Source of the DNA: JADJLQ01 sp038251405
Lineage (GTDB): Bacteria; Bacteroidota; Bacteroidia; Chitinophagales; Saprospiraceae
Assembly: GCA_038251405.1 (NCBI GenBank)
Contig: JBBSBH010000024.1
Location: forward strand, 1 to 64,000
Reading direction: 5' to 3'
Length of the DNA stretch: 64,000 nucleotides
Positions 8,435-16,911 of this stretch are shown here, piece after piece. The first letter of the stretch is position 1; each line of letters starts with the position of its first letter. The translations under genes and the position numbers were made by a program. A model generated the notes under the pieces. It saw nothing but the letters and a program-made list of their open reading frames with translations, was not told the DNA's origin and made no database searches.

Positions 8435-9178
8435 TTATTGGTATTTAGAAAAACTCAAAGGTTTCATCATCACAGATTTCACGTTTTCCACTATTTTACC
8501 ATTGACTTCAGACGCATCTTTTACTTTTATCCACTCGGGATCTGCCCTGAAGGCATCCCAGGATTTTTTGGCTGCCTCTTCATTGGCATGAGCAATCATA
8601 TACACCAACTTGGATTGCCCACCATCTTTTTCCATTGATTTGAAATATGCAATATTGGTGATATCGTGTGATTTAAAGATTTTCATGGTATGCTCTTTAA
8701 ATCGCTTCTCTATATCGGGGAATTTTCCAGGATAACAAGAGTATATTCTCAATTCAAAGGTTCGGGCCGTGCTTTTAATAGACTTTTTTATTTTAGGCGA
8801 AAAATCTTCAGCATTTAAAAAAACAGACTCCACAGAAGCTACTATTTTCCCATTGGCTTCAGATTCTGATTGCACTTTTTTCCACTCAGGATCAGCAGAA
8901 AAATCTTTCCATGATTGCTCCCGGGCAGCTTTGCTGGGGTAGGAGAGCATATACACTAAATCATTATTGTCAGCAGCGGTAGGCAACCAGTATCCGATAT
9001 TTTTCATACCATGATTTTCAAATATTTTAGTGGTATGGTTTTGGAATCTGGCTATCAGATCATTTAATTTACCGGGATGGCAATGATAGGTGCGAAGTTC
9101 ATAATAGTTTTGATCTGCTTTTTCAGGAGCTGAAAGAAATGTATTCATAAACGCGAAAAATAGGATAATAAGCTTCAT
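8435..9178 (-). CDS. NIPSNAP family protein with two tandem domains
   Basis: A 247-residue protein with a short signal peptide (1-17) and two NIPSNAP dimeric alpha-beta barrel domains, residues ~24-117 and ~138-235. Both begin with the family pattern (YELRTYHCHPGKLNDL; FELRIYSCYPGKFPDI) and end with DPEWKKVQ or DPEWIKVK. The two halves are similar, so the gene arose by internal duplication. NIPSNAP barrels bind small ligands or act as stress-responsive enzymes; the role here is unknown. It is followed 84 bp later by the esterase on the same strand. Confidence 0.85.
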   Translation of the reverse strand: MKLIILFFAFMNTFLSAPEKADQNYYELRTYHCHPGKLNDLIARFQNHTTKIFENHGMKNIGYWLPTAADNNDLVYMLSYPSKAAREQSWKDFSADPEWKKVQSESEANGKIVASVESVFLNAEDFSPKIKKSIKSTARTFELRIYSCYPGKFPDIEKRFKEHTMKIFKSHDITNIAYFKSMEKDGGQSKLVYMIAHANEEAAKKSWDAFRADPEWIKVKDASEVNGKIVENVKSVMMKPLSFSKYQ

Positions 9179-9263
9179 AAAAATATATTGAGTTTAAAAT
9201 TTTTTCTAAAGATAGAAGCGAATAGTGATGTAAGTAAGAAAAACAATTTTTTATTTAACAATC

Positions 9264-10052
9264 TTATGTGCTTTGATCGGCTTTGTTCCAATACAGTATG
9301 GTAGTAATATAACCTGTCAGGGCAATACCAATTAGTATCAGATAGCTAATTGCATGGAGGCCTGTTTTAAATTCTCCTGCTGCTCCGCTAAACAAACCTG
9401 GTATAGACCAGGGAAAATAATTGCCAAATCCAGCCGCTGCTACTATCTGTGAAATAACTAAGGTAAGTGCTACAAAACCTAATGGCGCCAGATATCCTTT
9501 GCCCCAGATAGCAAAAAAAGCGATTGGAAACCCCACCAGGATAGCCAATAAAGTAGTAATGAAATAGTGACTCAATTTTAAAAGCATCTGATTGGGAGCT
9601 AATGGTGCAAGATGAAAAATGAAGCCAACCATCCATCCTATAATTAAATTTAATAGTACAAGGCTTACACACCAGATGCAGTATACCATGAATTTTGCAT
9701 TCAGAATAGTTGTTCGACTGGTAGGTAATGACAATAAATCTTTCGCCGTACCTTCTGTATATTCTCTTCCAAATAGCCAGGAAATTACGAACCCAAATAC
9801 CATGATTCCACCTACACCCACTGCTTGACTTAAAATATTAAAGTAAGAATCCCAACTTTGAGAAAAATTCATGGCATTAGCTTTTGCTGCCAATGCCCCG
9901 GCCCTGGATAGTGCATGGGGATCTTGTAATATCCACATAAAAACGCCTCCCATTATAGGAGCCAGAGAAAAAGCGATGAAAGTTATCCAAACAATACTTG
10001 AATTTTTGAGTTTGATCAATTCTCCAATAAAAGCCAATCCTAAATTATTCAT
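9264..10052 (-). CDS. ABC-2 type transporter permease
   Basis: A 262-residue membrane protein with about six transmembrane helices, including ITFIAFSLAPIMGGVFMWIL, a GREYTEGTAKDLLSLPTSRT cytosolic stretch typical of ABC-2 permeases, and a final helix GLHAISYLILIGIALTGYITT. It starts one base downstream of the ATPase stop, so the two form an exporter pair. Substrate unknown; drug, peptide or lipid export is typical of the family. Confidence 0.88.
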   Translation of the reverse strand: MNNLGLAFIGELIKLKNSSIVWITFIAFSLAPIMGGVFMWILQDPHALSRAGALAAKANAMNFSQSWDSYFNILSQAVGVGGIMVFGFVISWLFGREYTEGTAKDLLSLPTSRTTILNAKFMVYCIWCVSLVLLNLIIGWMVGFIFHLAPLAPNQMLLKLSHYFITTLLAILVGFPIAFFAIWGKGYLAPLGFVALTLVISQIVAAAGFGNYFPWSIPGLFSGAAGEFKTGLHAISYLILIGIALTGYITTILYWNKADQST

Positions 10053-10053
10053 T

Positions 10054-10956
10054 TTATTTTGACTTAATCATTCTTAAAAAATACATTTCCAGATCTTCTG
10101 TGTATTGAAACAACTGTCTTGGTGGAAACCCCTGCTCTACCAAAAACCGGGATAAACTTTCTGGTTTATTAATTGCATTTAAATCACGACATTCAATTTG
10201 TTGTTCTGCGTTGATATTGACTTTAAATCCATTTGAGTTAAGAACTTTCAGGGCATTTTCATTTTCACTGGTATCAATGATTAATTTCCTTTCCACTTCC
10301 TGGTTCAGTTCCTGACTAGTAAGTTCTTTTACCAGTTTGCCCTCATGGATAATAGCAAGACGGTGTGCCATCTTAGAAATTTCACCTAAAATATGGCTCG
10401 AAATAAAAATGGTGGTGCCGTTATTAGCCAGTTCTTTAAATAACTGCCTTACTTCGACTATTCCTTCAGGATCAAGACCATTTATGGGTTCATCTAAAAT
10501 TAATAGCTTTGGTTGGTGCATAAAAGCTTTTGCTAAGCCAAGTCGTTGTTTATTTCCTAGCGATAGATTCTTTGCTTTTATGTCGCGATATTTGGAAAGC
10601 TTTAGTTTTTCTATGATTTGATCAATGGAGTTTAAATCTTTTAATCTTCTCAAATAGTGAATTAATTTTAAATTATCAAATACAGATAGATTAGGATAGG
10701 AGTATGGTGTTTCCACTAAATATCCAATGTCGTTCCATAGATTGAAGCCGTTTGAAAGCTTTTTGCCGAATAAATACACCTCTCCAGAGTCAGGGGAAAT
10801 CATATTGAGAAGAATTCTAATCAGGGTGGTTTTTCCTGCACCATTTAATCCAATAAAACCATAGATCTCACCATGATTGACATGAATAGAGATTGAACCA
10901 TTTGCTTTAAAAGCTCCGTATGATTTTGTAATGCCTGATGTGAGAATTATTTCCAG
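10054..10956 (-). CDS. ABC transporter ATP-binding protein, probable CTG start
   Basis: The ATPase of the exporter pair. The ATG at 10803 would remove the Walker A loop. Reading the same frame upstream gives ITKSYGAF and then GLNGAGKTTLIRILLN, so translation must start earlier. There is no ATG or GTG before the in-frame stop; a CTG at 10956 gives MEIILTSGITKSYG, exactly the usual beginning of this family, and ATT at 10971 is the alternative. From CTG the protein is 300 residues, a normal length. The signature LSLGNKQRLGLA, Walker B LLILDEP and the D-loop follow. The ~100-residue tail is the variable region of ABC-2 ATPases. Confidence 0.85.
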   Translation of the reverse strand: MEIILTSGITKSYGAFKANGSISIHVNHGEIYGFIGLNGAGKTTLIRILLNMISPDSGEVYLFGKKLSNGFNLWNDIGYLVETPYSYPNLSVFDNLKLIHYLRRLKDLNSIDQIIEKLKLSKYRDIKAKNLSLGNKQRLGLAKAFMHQPKLLILDEPINGLDPEGIVEVRQLFKELANNGTTIFISSHILGEISKMAHRLAIIHEGKLVKELTSQELNQEVERKLIIDTSENENALKVLNSNGFKVNINAEQQIECRDLNAINKPESLSRFLVEQGFPPRQLFQYTEDLEMYFLRMIKSK

Positions 10957-11100
10957 AGGTGAATTTTTAATTAAAGATAGAAAAGTACACGGAATTTGAC
11001 TTCACTATAACTTCAGTATCAATCATTAATAATTGATAATCAATGGATAAGATAATTACATTATTGTATTGGATATGGTCTGCGTATAATCCTAAAGTCG

Positions 11101-11108
11101 TATTTTTG
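11101..11108 (+). promoter_or_regulatory. Bacteroidota -7 promoter box upstream of scpA
   Basis: TATTTTTG matches the TAnnTTTG consensus and lies 24 bases before the scpA start. A -33 TTTG at the proper distance is not evident. Confidence 0.5.
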
Positions 11109-11131
11109 CAATTCAAGAACGATACATACAC

Positions 11132-11893
11132 ATGTCTTTTACTATTAAGCTCAAACAATTTGAAGGCCCTTTTGATCTGCTATTATTCTTTATAGAGCGT
11201 GACGAACTGGATATCTATGATATCCCTATATCTACAATCACTACTAATTTTTTAGATTATATCCATGAAATGGAATCACTCAATCTCGATATTGCTAGTG
11301 AGTTCATATTAGTAGCTGCCACATTAATGCGTATTAAAGCAAAAATGTTATTGCCCAGAAAAGAGGTGGATGAAGAAGGGCAAGAGATTGATCCCCGCCA
11401 GGAGCTTGTACAGCGTCTGTTGGAATATAAAAAATATAAAGCGGTTCTGGAAGAATTTGAATTTTTGGAGAGTAAAAGAATGCAACAGGTATCTCGCGGA
11501 AATGTAGAACCTGAATTGAAAAAATTTGCAGAGAAAGCTTTTATTGAAGCGGAATGGGAGTCAGTGACATTGTTTAAATTGATGAAAGCCTTTGAAAGAA
11601 TGCTTACCCAGTTTGATGAGCGAAGACAAGTACACCGGGTTTATAACTTTGTGTATACTATTCTTGACCAGCAAGATTACATCATGGATTTATTTGCGGC
11701 CCGGCCAGAAATTGAATTTGTGGAAATCTTTGGCAGATGTGAAAATCGAATTCATGCGATCATTACTTTCCTGGCCATGCTTGAACTTTTAAATCAGCAA
11801 AAATTAAATATACTACTAGGAGCAGGGATGAACAATTTTATCTTAAAAACTACTATGCCAGAAGAAGCTGCTTCTTTGGAAGTCATTAATTGA
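11132..11893 (+). CDS. scpA: Segregation and condensation protein A
   Basis: ScpA is the kleisin subunit that bridges SMC heads, with ScpB, in bacterial condensin. The 253-residue sequence has the invariant start IKLKQFEGPFDLLLFFIERDELDIYDIPI, followed by SEFILVAATLMRIKAKMLLP, both diagnostic of ScpA. A C-terminal winged-helix region follows (FVEIFGRCENRIHAIITFLAMLELL). Only 4 bp separate it from the bestrophin-like gene, so the two are probably cotranscribed. scpB and smc are not in the window. Confidence 0.95.
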   Translation: MSFTIKLKQFEGPFDLLLFFIERDELDIYDIPISTITTNFLDYIHEMESLNLDIASEFILVAATLMRIKAKMLLPRKEVDEEGQEIDPRQELVQRLLEYKKYKAVLEEFEFLESKRMQQVSRGNVEPELKKFAEKAFIEAEWESVTLFKLMKAFERMLTQFDERRQVHRVYNFVYTILDQQDYIMDLFAARPEIEFVEIFGRCENRIHAIITFLAMLELLNQQKLNILLGAGMNNFILKTTMPEEAASLEVIN

Positions 11894-11897
11894 TCCC

Positions 11898-12791
11898 ATG
11901 ATACAATACAACCCCAAAGATTGGTTCACATTTATTTTTAGATTTCATAAGGCTGATACTTTTAGAAAACTGTTGCCCATGTTAATTGGTATGACCATTT
12001 ATACCGGTTTGGTAGTTTGGCTGGAAGTAAGATTCGAATTTGTAGATAATACTCATTTAAGAAATATCCCTCAAATGCATGCGCTTTTGGGATTTGCTAT
12101 CTCCATGTTGTTGGTGTTTCGAACGAATACAGCTTATGAAAGGTGGTGGGAGGCAAGAAGATTTTGGGGAATGTTAGTGAATTGCAGTCGAAATCTGGCT
12201 ATTAAAATGACCGTTTTTTTACCTAAAAATCAGGCAGACATCAGGCATAATCTTGCCAACTATATAGGAGGCTTCGCTCATGCCTTGCATCATCATCTGA
12301 GGCGAGAGACAGTTAGACTCTCACTGGCAGATTATTATGGAAAACCTTTTCCTATTCCGGCAAAGGAAACAAATGAACATGTACCAGCTGAAATTGCCGG
12401 ATTGATCATACATGAAGTAAATAAAGCATATAAAGACGGCATTCTAAGCAATGAGCAATTCCTTGCCATGAATACGGAGACCATATTATTTATGGATATA
12501 TGTGGTGGTTGTGAGCGTATAAAAAACACTCCTATACCATTTTCATACAGTGTATTTATAAAGAAAATTGTGTTTTTTTATACCATGACTTTACCTTTTG
12601 GTTATGCCTTTAGCTTAGGATACATAGCCATTCCAGTTACGGTGTTTATATTTTATGTTTTAGCCAGCCTGGAGATTATAGCTGAAGAAATAGAAGATCC
12701 TTTTAGTGGTGATGAAAACGATTTGCCTACCAAAAGGCTGGCTGAGAATATCTCCAGAAATGTTAACGAAATCTTCAAAAACCATATGTAA
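11898..12791 (+). CDS. Bestrophin-family (UPF0187) anion channel protein
   Basis: A 297-residue protein matching bacterial bestrophin homologues: DWFTFIFRFHKADTFRKLLP at the start, a membrane segment, LLVFRTNTAYERWWEARRFWG (the family hallmark), a helical middle region and a C-terminal membrane pair followed by EEIEDPFSGDENDLP, the acidic calcium-clasp-like motif of bestrophins. It probably forms a pentameric ion channel in the inner membrane. It directly follows scpA. Confidence 0.9.
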   Translation: MIQYNPKDWFTFIFRFHKADTFRKLLPMLIGMTIYTGLVVWLEVRFEFVDNTHLRNIPQMHALLGFAISMLLVFRTNTAYERWWEARRFWGMLVNCSRNLAIKMTVFLPKNQADIRHNLANYIGGFAHALHHHLRRETVRLSLADYYGKPFPIPAKETNEHVPAEIAGLIIHEVNKAYKDGILSNEQFLAMNTETILFMDICGGCERIKNTPIPFSYSVFIKKIVFFYTMTLPFGYAFSLGYIAIPVTVFIFYVLASLEIIAEEIEDPFSGDENDLPTKRLAENISRNVNEIFKNHM

Positions 12792-12878
12792 CTATTTAAA
12801 AATAAGATAGTTATCTCTCGATTTTTTCATTTACCAAAGGAAATCCATTTAATTAAGTTTACCTGATTTTATAATATG

Positions 12879-12896
12879 GACTGACGAAAATCAGTC
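12879..12896. promoter_or_regulatory. Fnr/Crp-type palindrome upstream of the universal stress gene
   Basis: GACTGA-CGAAAA-TCAGTC is a perfect 6-bp inverted repeat with a 6-base spacer, the geometry of Crp/Fnr sites (TTGA-N6-TCAA class). It lies ~74 bp before the uspA-like start. If the CAATTTTG at 12939-12946 is the -7 box, the palindrome centre is near -65, a position where such activators can work. Other hairpin roles, for instance transcription termination after the bestrophin gene, are not excluded, though no T-run follows. Confidence 0.4.
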
Positions 12897-12969
12897 TACC
12901 TGCATTTATTCGTCATCAGTGCAAATTCATAGTTGATTCAATTTTGTGGTATAGAAAAAATCAATTATT

Positions 12970-13443
12970 ATGAAAAAAATAAAAAAAATTTTATGCCCTA
13001 TTGACTTTTCCGAATTATCTGATGAAGCATTGGAAATTGGCATTCAAATGGCGGAAAAATATGGATCGGCATTTAGCTTAATTTATGTCTTACCCCGACC
13101 AGCTTTTTATGATTGGACTTTGACTGGAATGTCAAATATTGTTCTTGATGACTATTTTGAAAAATCGAAAAAAGAGGTAGAAAAGAAGATAAAATCCTTA
13201 GTATCCATCTTGGAGAAAGATCATCCATTTCTAGATGTTGAGCATGAAATAAGTGATAAAATGGACCCTGCACAAGCAATTGTCGACAGAGCTAAAGAAA
13301 TAAAAGCTGACCTGATTATCATGGGATCTCATGGCCGTAAAGGAATGAACAGAATTTTGATGGGAAGTGTGGCTGAATCAGTGCTTCGCCATGCAAACTG
13401 TGGCGTGATAATTTACAAAAGTAAAAGCCTAAAACTTAAATAA
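12970..13443 (+). CDS. Universal stress protein (UspA family)
   Basis: A single 157-residue Usp domain. It opens KKILCPIDFSELSDEALEIG and ends with the nucleotide-binding signature IMGSHGRKGMNRILMGSVAESVLRHANCGVIIYK (G-2x-G-9x-G-[ST] pattern), so it is likely an ATP-binding type. Usp genes beside cbb3 oxidase clusters are common in low-oxygen regulons. A Crp/Fnr-type palindrome lies upstream, and the cco genes start 91 bp downstream on the same strand. Confidence 0.92.
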   Translation: MKKIKKILCPIDFSELSDEALEIGIQMAEKYGSAFSLIYVLPRPAFYDWTLTGMSNIVLDDYFEKSKKEVEKKIKSLVSILEKDHPFLDVEHEISDKMDPAQAIVDRAKEIKADLIIMGSHGRKGMNRILMGSVAESVLRHANCGVIIYKSKSLKLK

Positions 13444-13534
13444 TACATGTTAAGTATAAAATGAATCATACATCAATCCAAGCTACTATATATTCCGGTG
13501 GCAAATGAATAGGTGTATTTTTTGAAAAATTAAT

Positions 13535-13690
13535 ATGAAAGTAATAGTTCTATTATTAATAGTAAGCTTATCTGTTTCACTATTATTTCTACTTTTTTAC
13601 ATTCTTGGCTCTCAAAGTGGTCAGTTTGACGATACATTTTCTCCTGGCCACCGAATTCTATTTAAAGATTCAAAAAAAGAAGACAATTAA
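13535..13690 (+). CDS. ccoS: cbb3 oxidase assembly protein CcoS
   Basis: A 51-residue protein: one transmembrane helix (residues ~3-24), then GQFDDTFSPGHRILF, the conserved CcoS tail pattern (GQ-x-DD, P-x-x-R-I-L). CcoS is needed to load cofactors into CcoN. It is 12 bp upstream of ccoNO, and position and sequence agree. Confidence 0.88.
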   Translation: MKVIVLLLIVSLSVSLLFLLFYILGSQSGQFDDTFSPGHRILFKDSKKEDN

Positions 13691-13702
13691 TTTATAAATA
13701 AT

Positions 13703-15805
13703 ATGTTAGAAAAATTTTACTACGATAACAAAATTATAAAGCAGTTTGGGATAGCCACTATTTTTTGGGGTATTATTGGAATGCTGGTGGGTATTTGGAT
13801 AGCCTTTCAATTAGCTTTCCCTCAACTCAACTTCGGTATTCCGTATATCACATTTGGAAGATTGAGACCTATTCATACTAACGCCGTAATATTTGCATTT
13901 GTGGGTAACGCTGTTTTTGGCGGCGCATATTTTATTCTTCAGCGAGTGCTCAAAACCAGGTTATTTAGTGATCTACTCAGTAAAATACATTTTTGGGGCT
14001 GGCAGCTCATCATTGTATTTGGAGCCCTTACTTTGGCTATGGGTTATACCTCAGGGAAAGAATATGCGGAACTGGAGTGGCCGTTGGATATTCTTATCAC
14101 CTTAATCTGGGTGGTCTTTGGTGTCAATATGTTTGGTACCATTTTAAAAAGAAGAGAAAGACATCTGTATGTGTCGATTTGGTTTTTTATTGGAACCTGG
14201 GTTACAGTGGCTATGTTGCATATTGTCAACTCTTTTGAACTACCATTCTCATGGATTAAGAGTTACAGCCTTTATGCCGGAGTGCAAGACGCATTGGTGC
14301 AGTGGTGGTATGGACATAATGCTGTTGCATTTTTTCTTACTACTCCTTTTCTTGGTTTAATGTATTATTTCGTACCCAAAGCTGCCAACAGGCCAATATA
14401 TTCTTATAGATGGAGTATTATACATTTCTGGGCATTGATTTTTATTTATATATGGGCAGGTCCTCACCATTTATTATATACTGCTCTGCCAGGTTGGGCT
14501 CAGGCTTTGGGAACAGTATTTAGTATCATGTTGATTTTGCCTAGTTGGGGAGGAATGCTGAATGGCTTATTTACAATTCGAGGCGCATGGGACCGGGTGC
14601 GGGAAGACCCTGTTTTGAAAATGCTGGTTGTATCTCTTACCTGCTATGGAATGGCAACAGTGGAAGGCCCTATGATGTCTTTGAAAAATATAAATGCCTA
14701 CAGTCATTATACTGACTGGACAATTGCCCATGTACATATTGGTGCATTAGGATTTAACGGATTTATGATTTTTGCCATGCTCTATTATTTGGTGCCAAGA
14801 ATGTGGAATACAACTTTACATTCTTTAAAACTGGCCAATATGCATTTTCTTATAGGTACTATAGGAATCCTGTTATATGCGATTCCAATGTATTGGGCCG
14901 GTTTTGCTCAAACATTAATGTGGAAACAATTTACAGAGACAGGTCAATTGCAATATCAATTTTTGGAGACTGTGACTCATATCATTCCCATGTATATCGC
15001 CAGGGGGGTAGGAGGTTTACTTTACTGGACAGGGGCATTCATGGCTGCTTATAATTTGTCCAAAACGATGAAGAAAGGAAGCTTTCAAGATAACGAAGCA
15101 GCTGAAGCATTACCACTCTCAGATCAACCCATGCCTGCAGGAAAATTACATTGGCACACAGCCATAGAGCGAAGACCTGTTCAACTACTTATTTTAAGCC
15201 TGGTAGTTGTGGCCATTGGAGGTCTGGTAGAGTTGGTGCCCACATTTTTAATAGAAAGTAATGTGCCTACTATAGAGTCAGTGAAACCATACACACCTCT
15301 GGAATTACAAGGCAGGGATATATATGTGCGTGAGGGCTGTTACAATTGTCACTCTCAAATGATTAGACCGTTTAGAGATGAAGAGGTAAGATATGGTGAA
15401 TACAGTAAATCCGGAGAATTTGTCTATGACCACCCTTTCCAATGGGGAAGCAAACGAACCGGACCAGACCTTCAGAGAATAGGGGGTAAGTATCCTGATG
15501 CCTGGCATTTTAATCATATGCGCGATCCACAGGAGACCAGCCCAGGTAGTATAATGCCACCCTATCCCTGGCTGTACAAAGATGATTTGTATGTATTGAA
15601 TACACCGGCCAAAATAAGAGCGATGCAAAAGTTAGGAGTACCTTATCCGGAAGGATTTGATGCAGAGGCAGTGGATAATCTGCATATGCAAGCAATAAAA
15701 ATAGCCAATAATTTAAAGGAAAATAAAATTGATATCTCCCCAGATAAAGAAATAATAGCAGTAATAGCTTATCTGCAAAGGATGGGTACCGATATTAAAA
15801 AATAA
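13703..15805 (+). CDS. ccoNO: cbb3-type cytochrome oxidase, fused subunits I and II (CcoNO)
   Basis: A 700-residue fusion typical of Bacteroidota. Residues 1-~470 are the 12-helix catalytic subunit: RLRPIHTNAVIF (haem b His), WWYGHNAVAFFLTTPF (CuB His), WAGPHHLLY (His pair) and IAHVHIGALGFNGF (the two haem ligands). A helix at ~493-512 begins the CcoO part, which has a c-type haem site CYNCH at 546-550 and the axial Met in SIMPPYPWLY. It reduces oxygen at low concentrations and pumps protons at the inner membrane. First structural gene of the cco cluster. Confidence 0.97.
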   Translation: MLEKFYYDNKIIKQFGIATIFWGIIGMLVGIWIAFQLAFPQLNFGIPYITFGRLRPIHTNAVIFAFVGNAVFGGAYFILQRVLKTRLFSDLLSKIHFWGWQLIIVFGALTLAMGYTSGKEYAELEWPLDILITLIWVVFGVNMFGTILKRRERHLYVSIWFFIGTWVTVAMLHIVNSFELPFSWIKSYSLYAGVQDALVQWWYGHNAVAFFLTTPFLGLMYYFVPKAANRPIYSYRWSIIHFWALIFIYIWAGPHHLLYTALPGWAQALGTVFSIMLILPSWGGMLNGLFTIRGAWDRVREDPVLKMLVVSLTCYGMATVEGPMMSLKNINAYSHYTDWTIAHVHIGALGFNGFMIFAMLYYLVPRMWNTTLHSLKLANMHFLIGTIGILLYAIPMYWAGFAQTLMWKQFTETGQLQYQFLETVTHIIPMYIARGVGGLLYWTGAFMAAYNLSKTMKKGSFQDNEAAEALPLSDQPMPAGKLHWHTAIERRPVQLLILSLVVVAIGGLVELVPTFLIESNVPTIESVKPYTPLELQGRDIYVREGCYNCHSQMIRPFRDEEVRYGEYSKSGEFVYDHPFQWGSKRTGPDLQRIGGKYPDAWHFNHMRDPQETSPGSIMPPYPWLYKDDLYVLNTPAKIRAMQKLGVPYPEGFDAEAVDNLHMQAIKIANNLKENKIDISPDKEIIAVIAYLQRMGTDIKK

Positions 15806-15816
15806 AACTAAATAGT

Positions 15817-15975
15817 ATGAAATTTTCAAATTATCTCCAGTCCATTGATCATGTAAGTATTTATCCCTTGATTTCTCTGGTTCTCTTTTTGTCTGTATTT
15901 ATAGGAGTGGTTATATATATGTTTAAAATGGAAAAAGAACTATTGGACGAAAAGTCAAATATCCCGCTTAAATAA
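15817..15975 (+). CDS. ccoQ: CcoQ-like small cbb3 oxidase subunit
   Basis: A 52-residue protein starting 11 bp after ccoNO: a short amphipathic start, one transmembrane helix (about residues 16-37) and a charged tail KMEKELLDEKS. Size, topology and position between ccoNO and ccoP match CcoQ, which stabilises the CcoP interaction. Sequence identity in this family is low, so the call rests mainly on context. Confidence 0.75.
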   Translation: MKFSNYLQSIDHVSIYPLISLVLFLSVFIGVVIYMFKMEKELLDEKSNIPLK

Positions 15976-16001
15976 ATTCAATATTCTAACGAAAAATAGA
16001 T

Positions 16002-16892
16002 ATGGAAAAATATATTAAAATCATTTTGCCCGTTGCTTTCAATTTACTATTTATAGCGGCAAGTAACGCCCAGGAAGTAGCAGGTAACAATTCAGTTTCA
16101 TCAAAACTTAGTTCGGTGCCTATAGACATTTATATCATGCTGATCATCATCTTTCTGGAGTTGATAATTATACTGTATTTAGCTGGCGCCATATTGCAGT
16201 TTGTAAATATGAAGACCAGGGTGCAATCAATAGAAACTGAAAAAATCAAAAAAGTATCCTGGTTTGAGAGATTGAATAAAACGGTAGCCATCGAAGATGA
16301 AGCCATTCTCGATTTAAAACATAATTATGATGGCATTCGAGAACTAGACAATAAAACTCCGGGCTGGTGGATTTTTGCTTTTTATTTCACTATCCTATTT
16401 GGAGTAGTGTATCTCTATCGTGCATTTGTAAGTGAATCAATGCCTGACCAATATGCTGAATTAAAGCAAGAATATGCCCTGGCCGAAATTTCCAAATCCA
16501 AAGTCTTATCAAAAATAACAAGTGATGTTGATGAATCTAATGTGATGATGCTGGATGCAGTTGGGATAGCTAAAGGCTCTATGACTTTCAAGGCTAATTG
16601 TGTAGTATGCCATGGGGAGCATGGAGAAGGAAATGTAGTAGGTCCTAATCTTACCGATCAATACTGGATTCACAAAGGTGGTATAAAGAATATTTTTAAA
16701 ACCATCAAATATGGCTGGCCAGAGAAGGGCATGAAAAGCTGGAAAGATGATTTTTCATCATCTCAAATTGCTGAGCTTGCGTCATTTGTAGAATCTTTAC
16801 AAGGTTCCAATCCCCCCAATCCAAAGGAAAAGCAAGGAGAACTATTTATTGATAGTCTGACAACATCAACGGCTATAGACTCTATTCATTAA
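16002..16892 (+). CDS. ccoP: cbb3 oxidase subunit III (CcoP), single c-type haem
   Basis: A 296-residue protein with a signal-like first helix (ending SNAQ), a second helix at ~45-68, a CcoP N-terminal region LNKTVAIEDEAILDLKHNYDGIRELDN followed by PGWWIFAFYFTILFGVVYLY, and one cytochrome c domain with CVVCH at 200-204 and GWPEKGMKSW supplying the Met ligand. Proteobacterial CcoP carries two haems; only one CxxCH is present here, a shorter form I believe is usual in Bacteroidota. It brings electrons to CcoO/CcoN. Confidence 0.93.
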   Translation: MEKYIKIILPVAFNLLFIAASNAQEVAGNNSVSSKLSSVPIDIYIMLIIIFLELIIILYLAGAILQFVNMKTRVQSIETEKIKKVSWFERLNKTVAIEDEAILDLKHNYDGIRELDNKTPGWWIFAFYFTILFGVVYLYRAFVSESMPDQYAELKQEYALAEISKSKVLSKITSDVDESNVMMLDAVGIAKGSMTFKANCVVCHGEHGEGNVVGPNLTDQYWIHKGGIKNIFKTIKYGWPEKGMKSWKDDFSSSQIAELASFVESLQGSNPPNPKEKQGELFIDSLTTSTAIDSIH

Positions 16893-16911
16893 AACTTTTT
16901 AAACAAAAATC

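Noticed and set aside
10967..11158. 63-codon minus-strand open frame between the ABC ATPase and scpA
   Set aside because: It overlaps the scpA start and promoter, has unlike composition, and does not continue into the ATPase frame.
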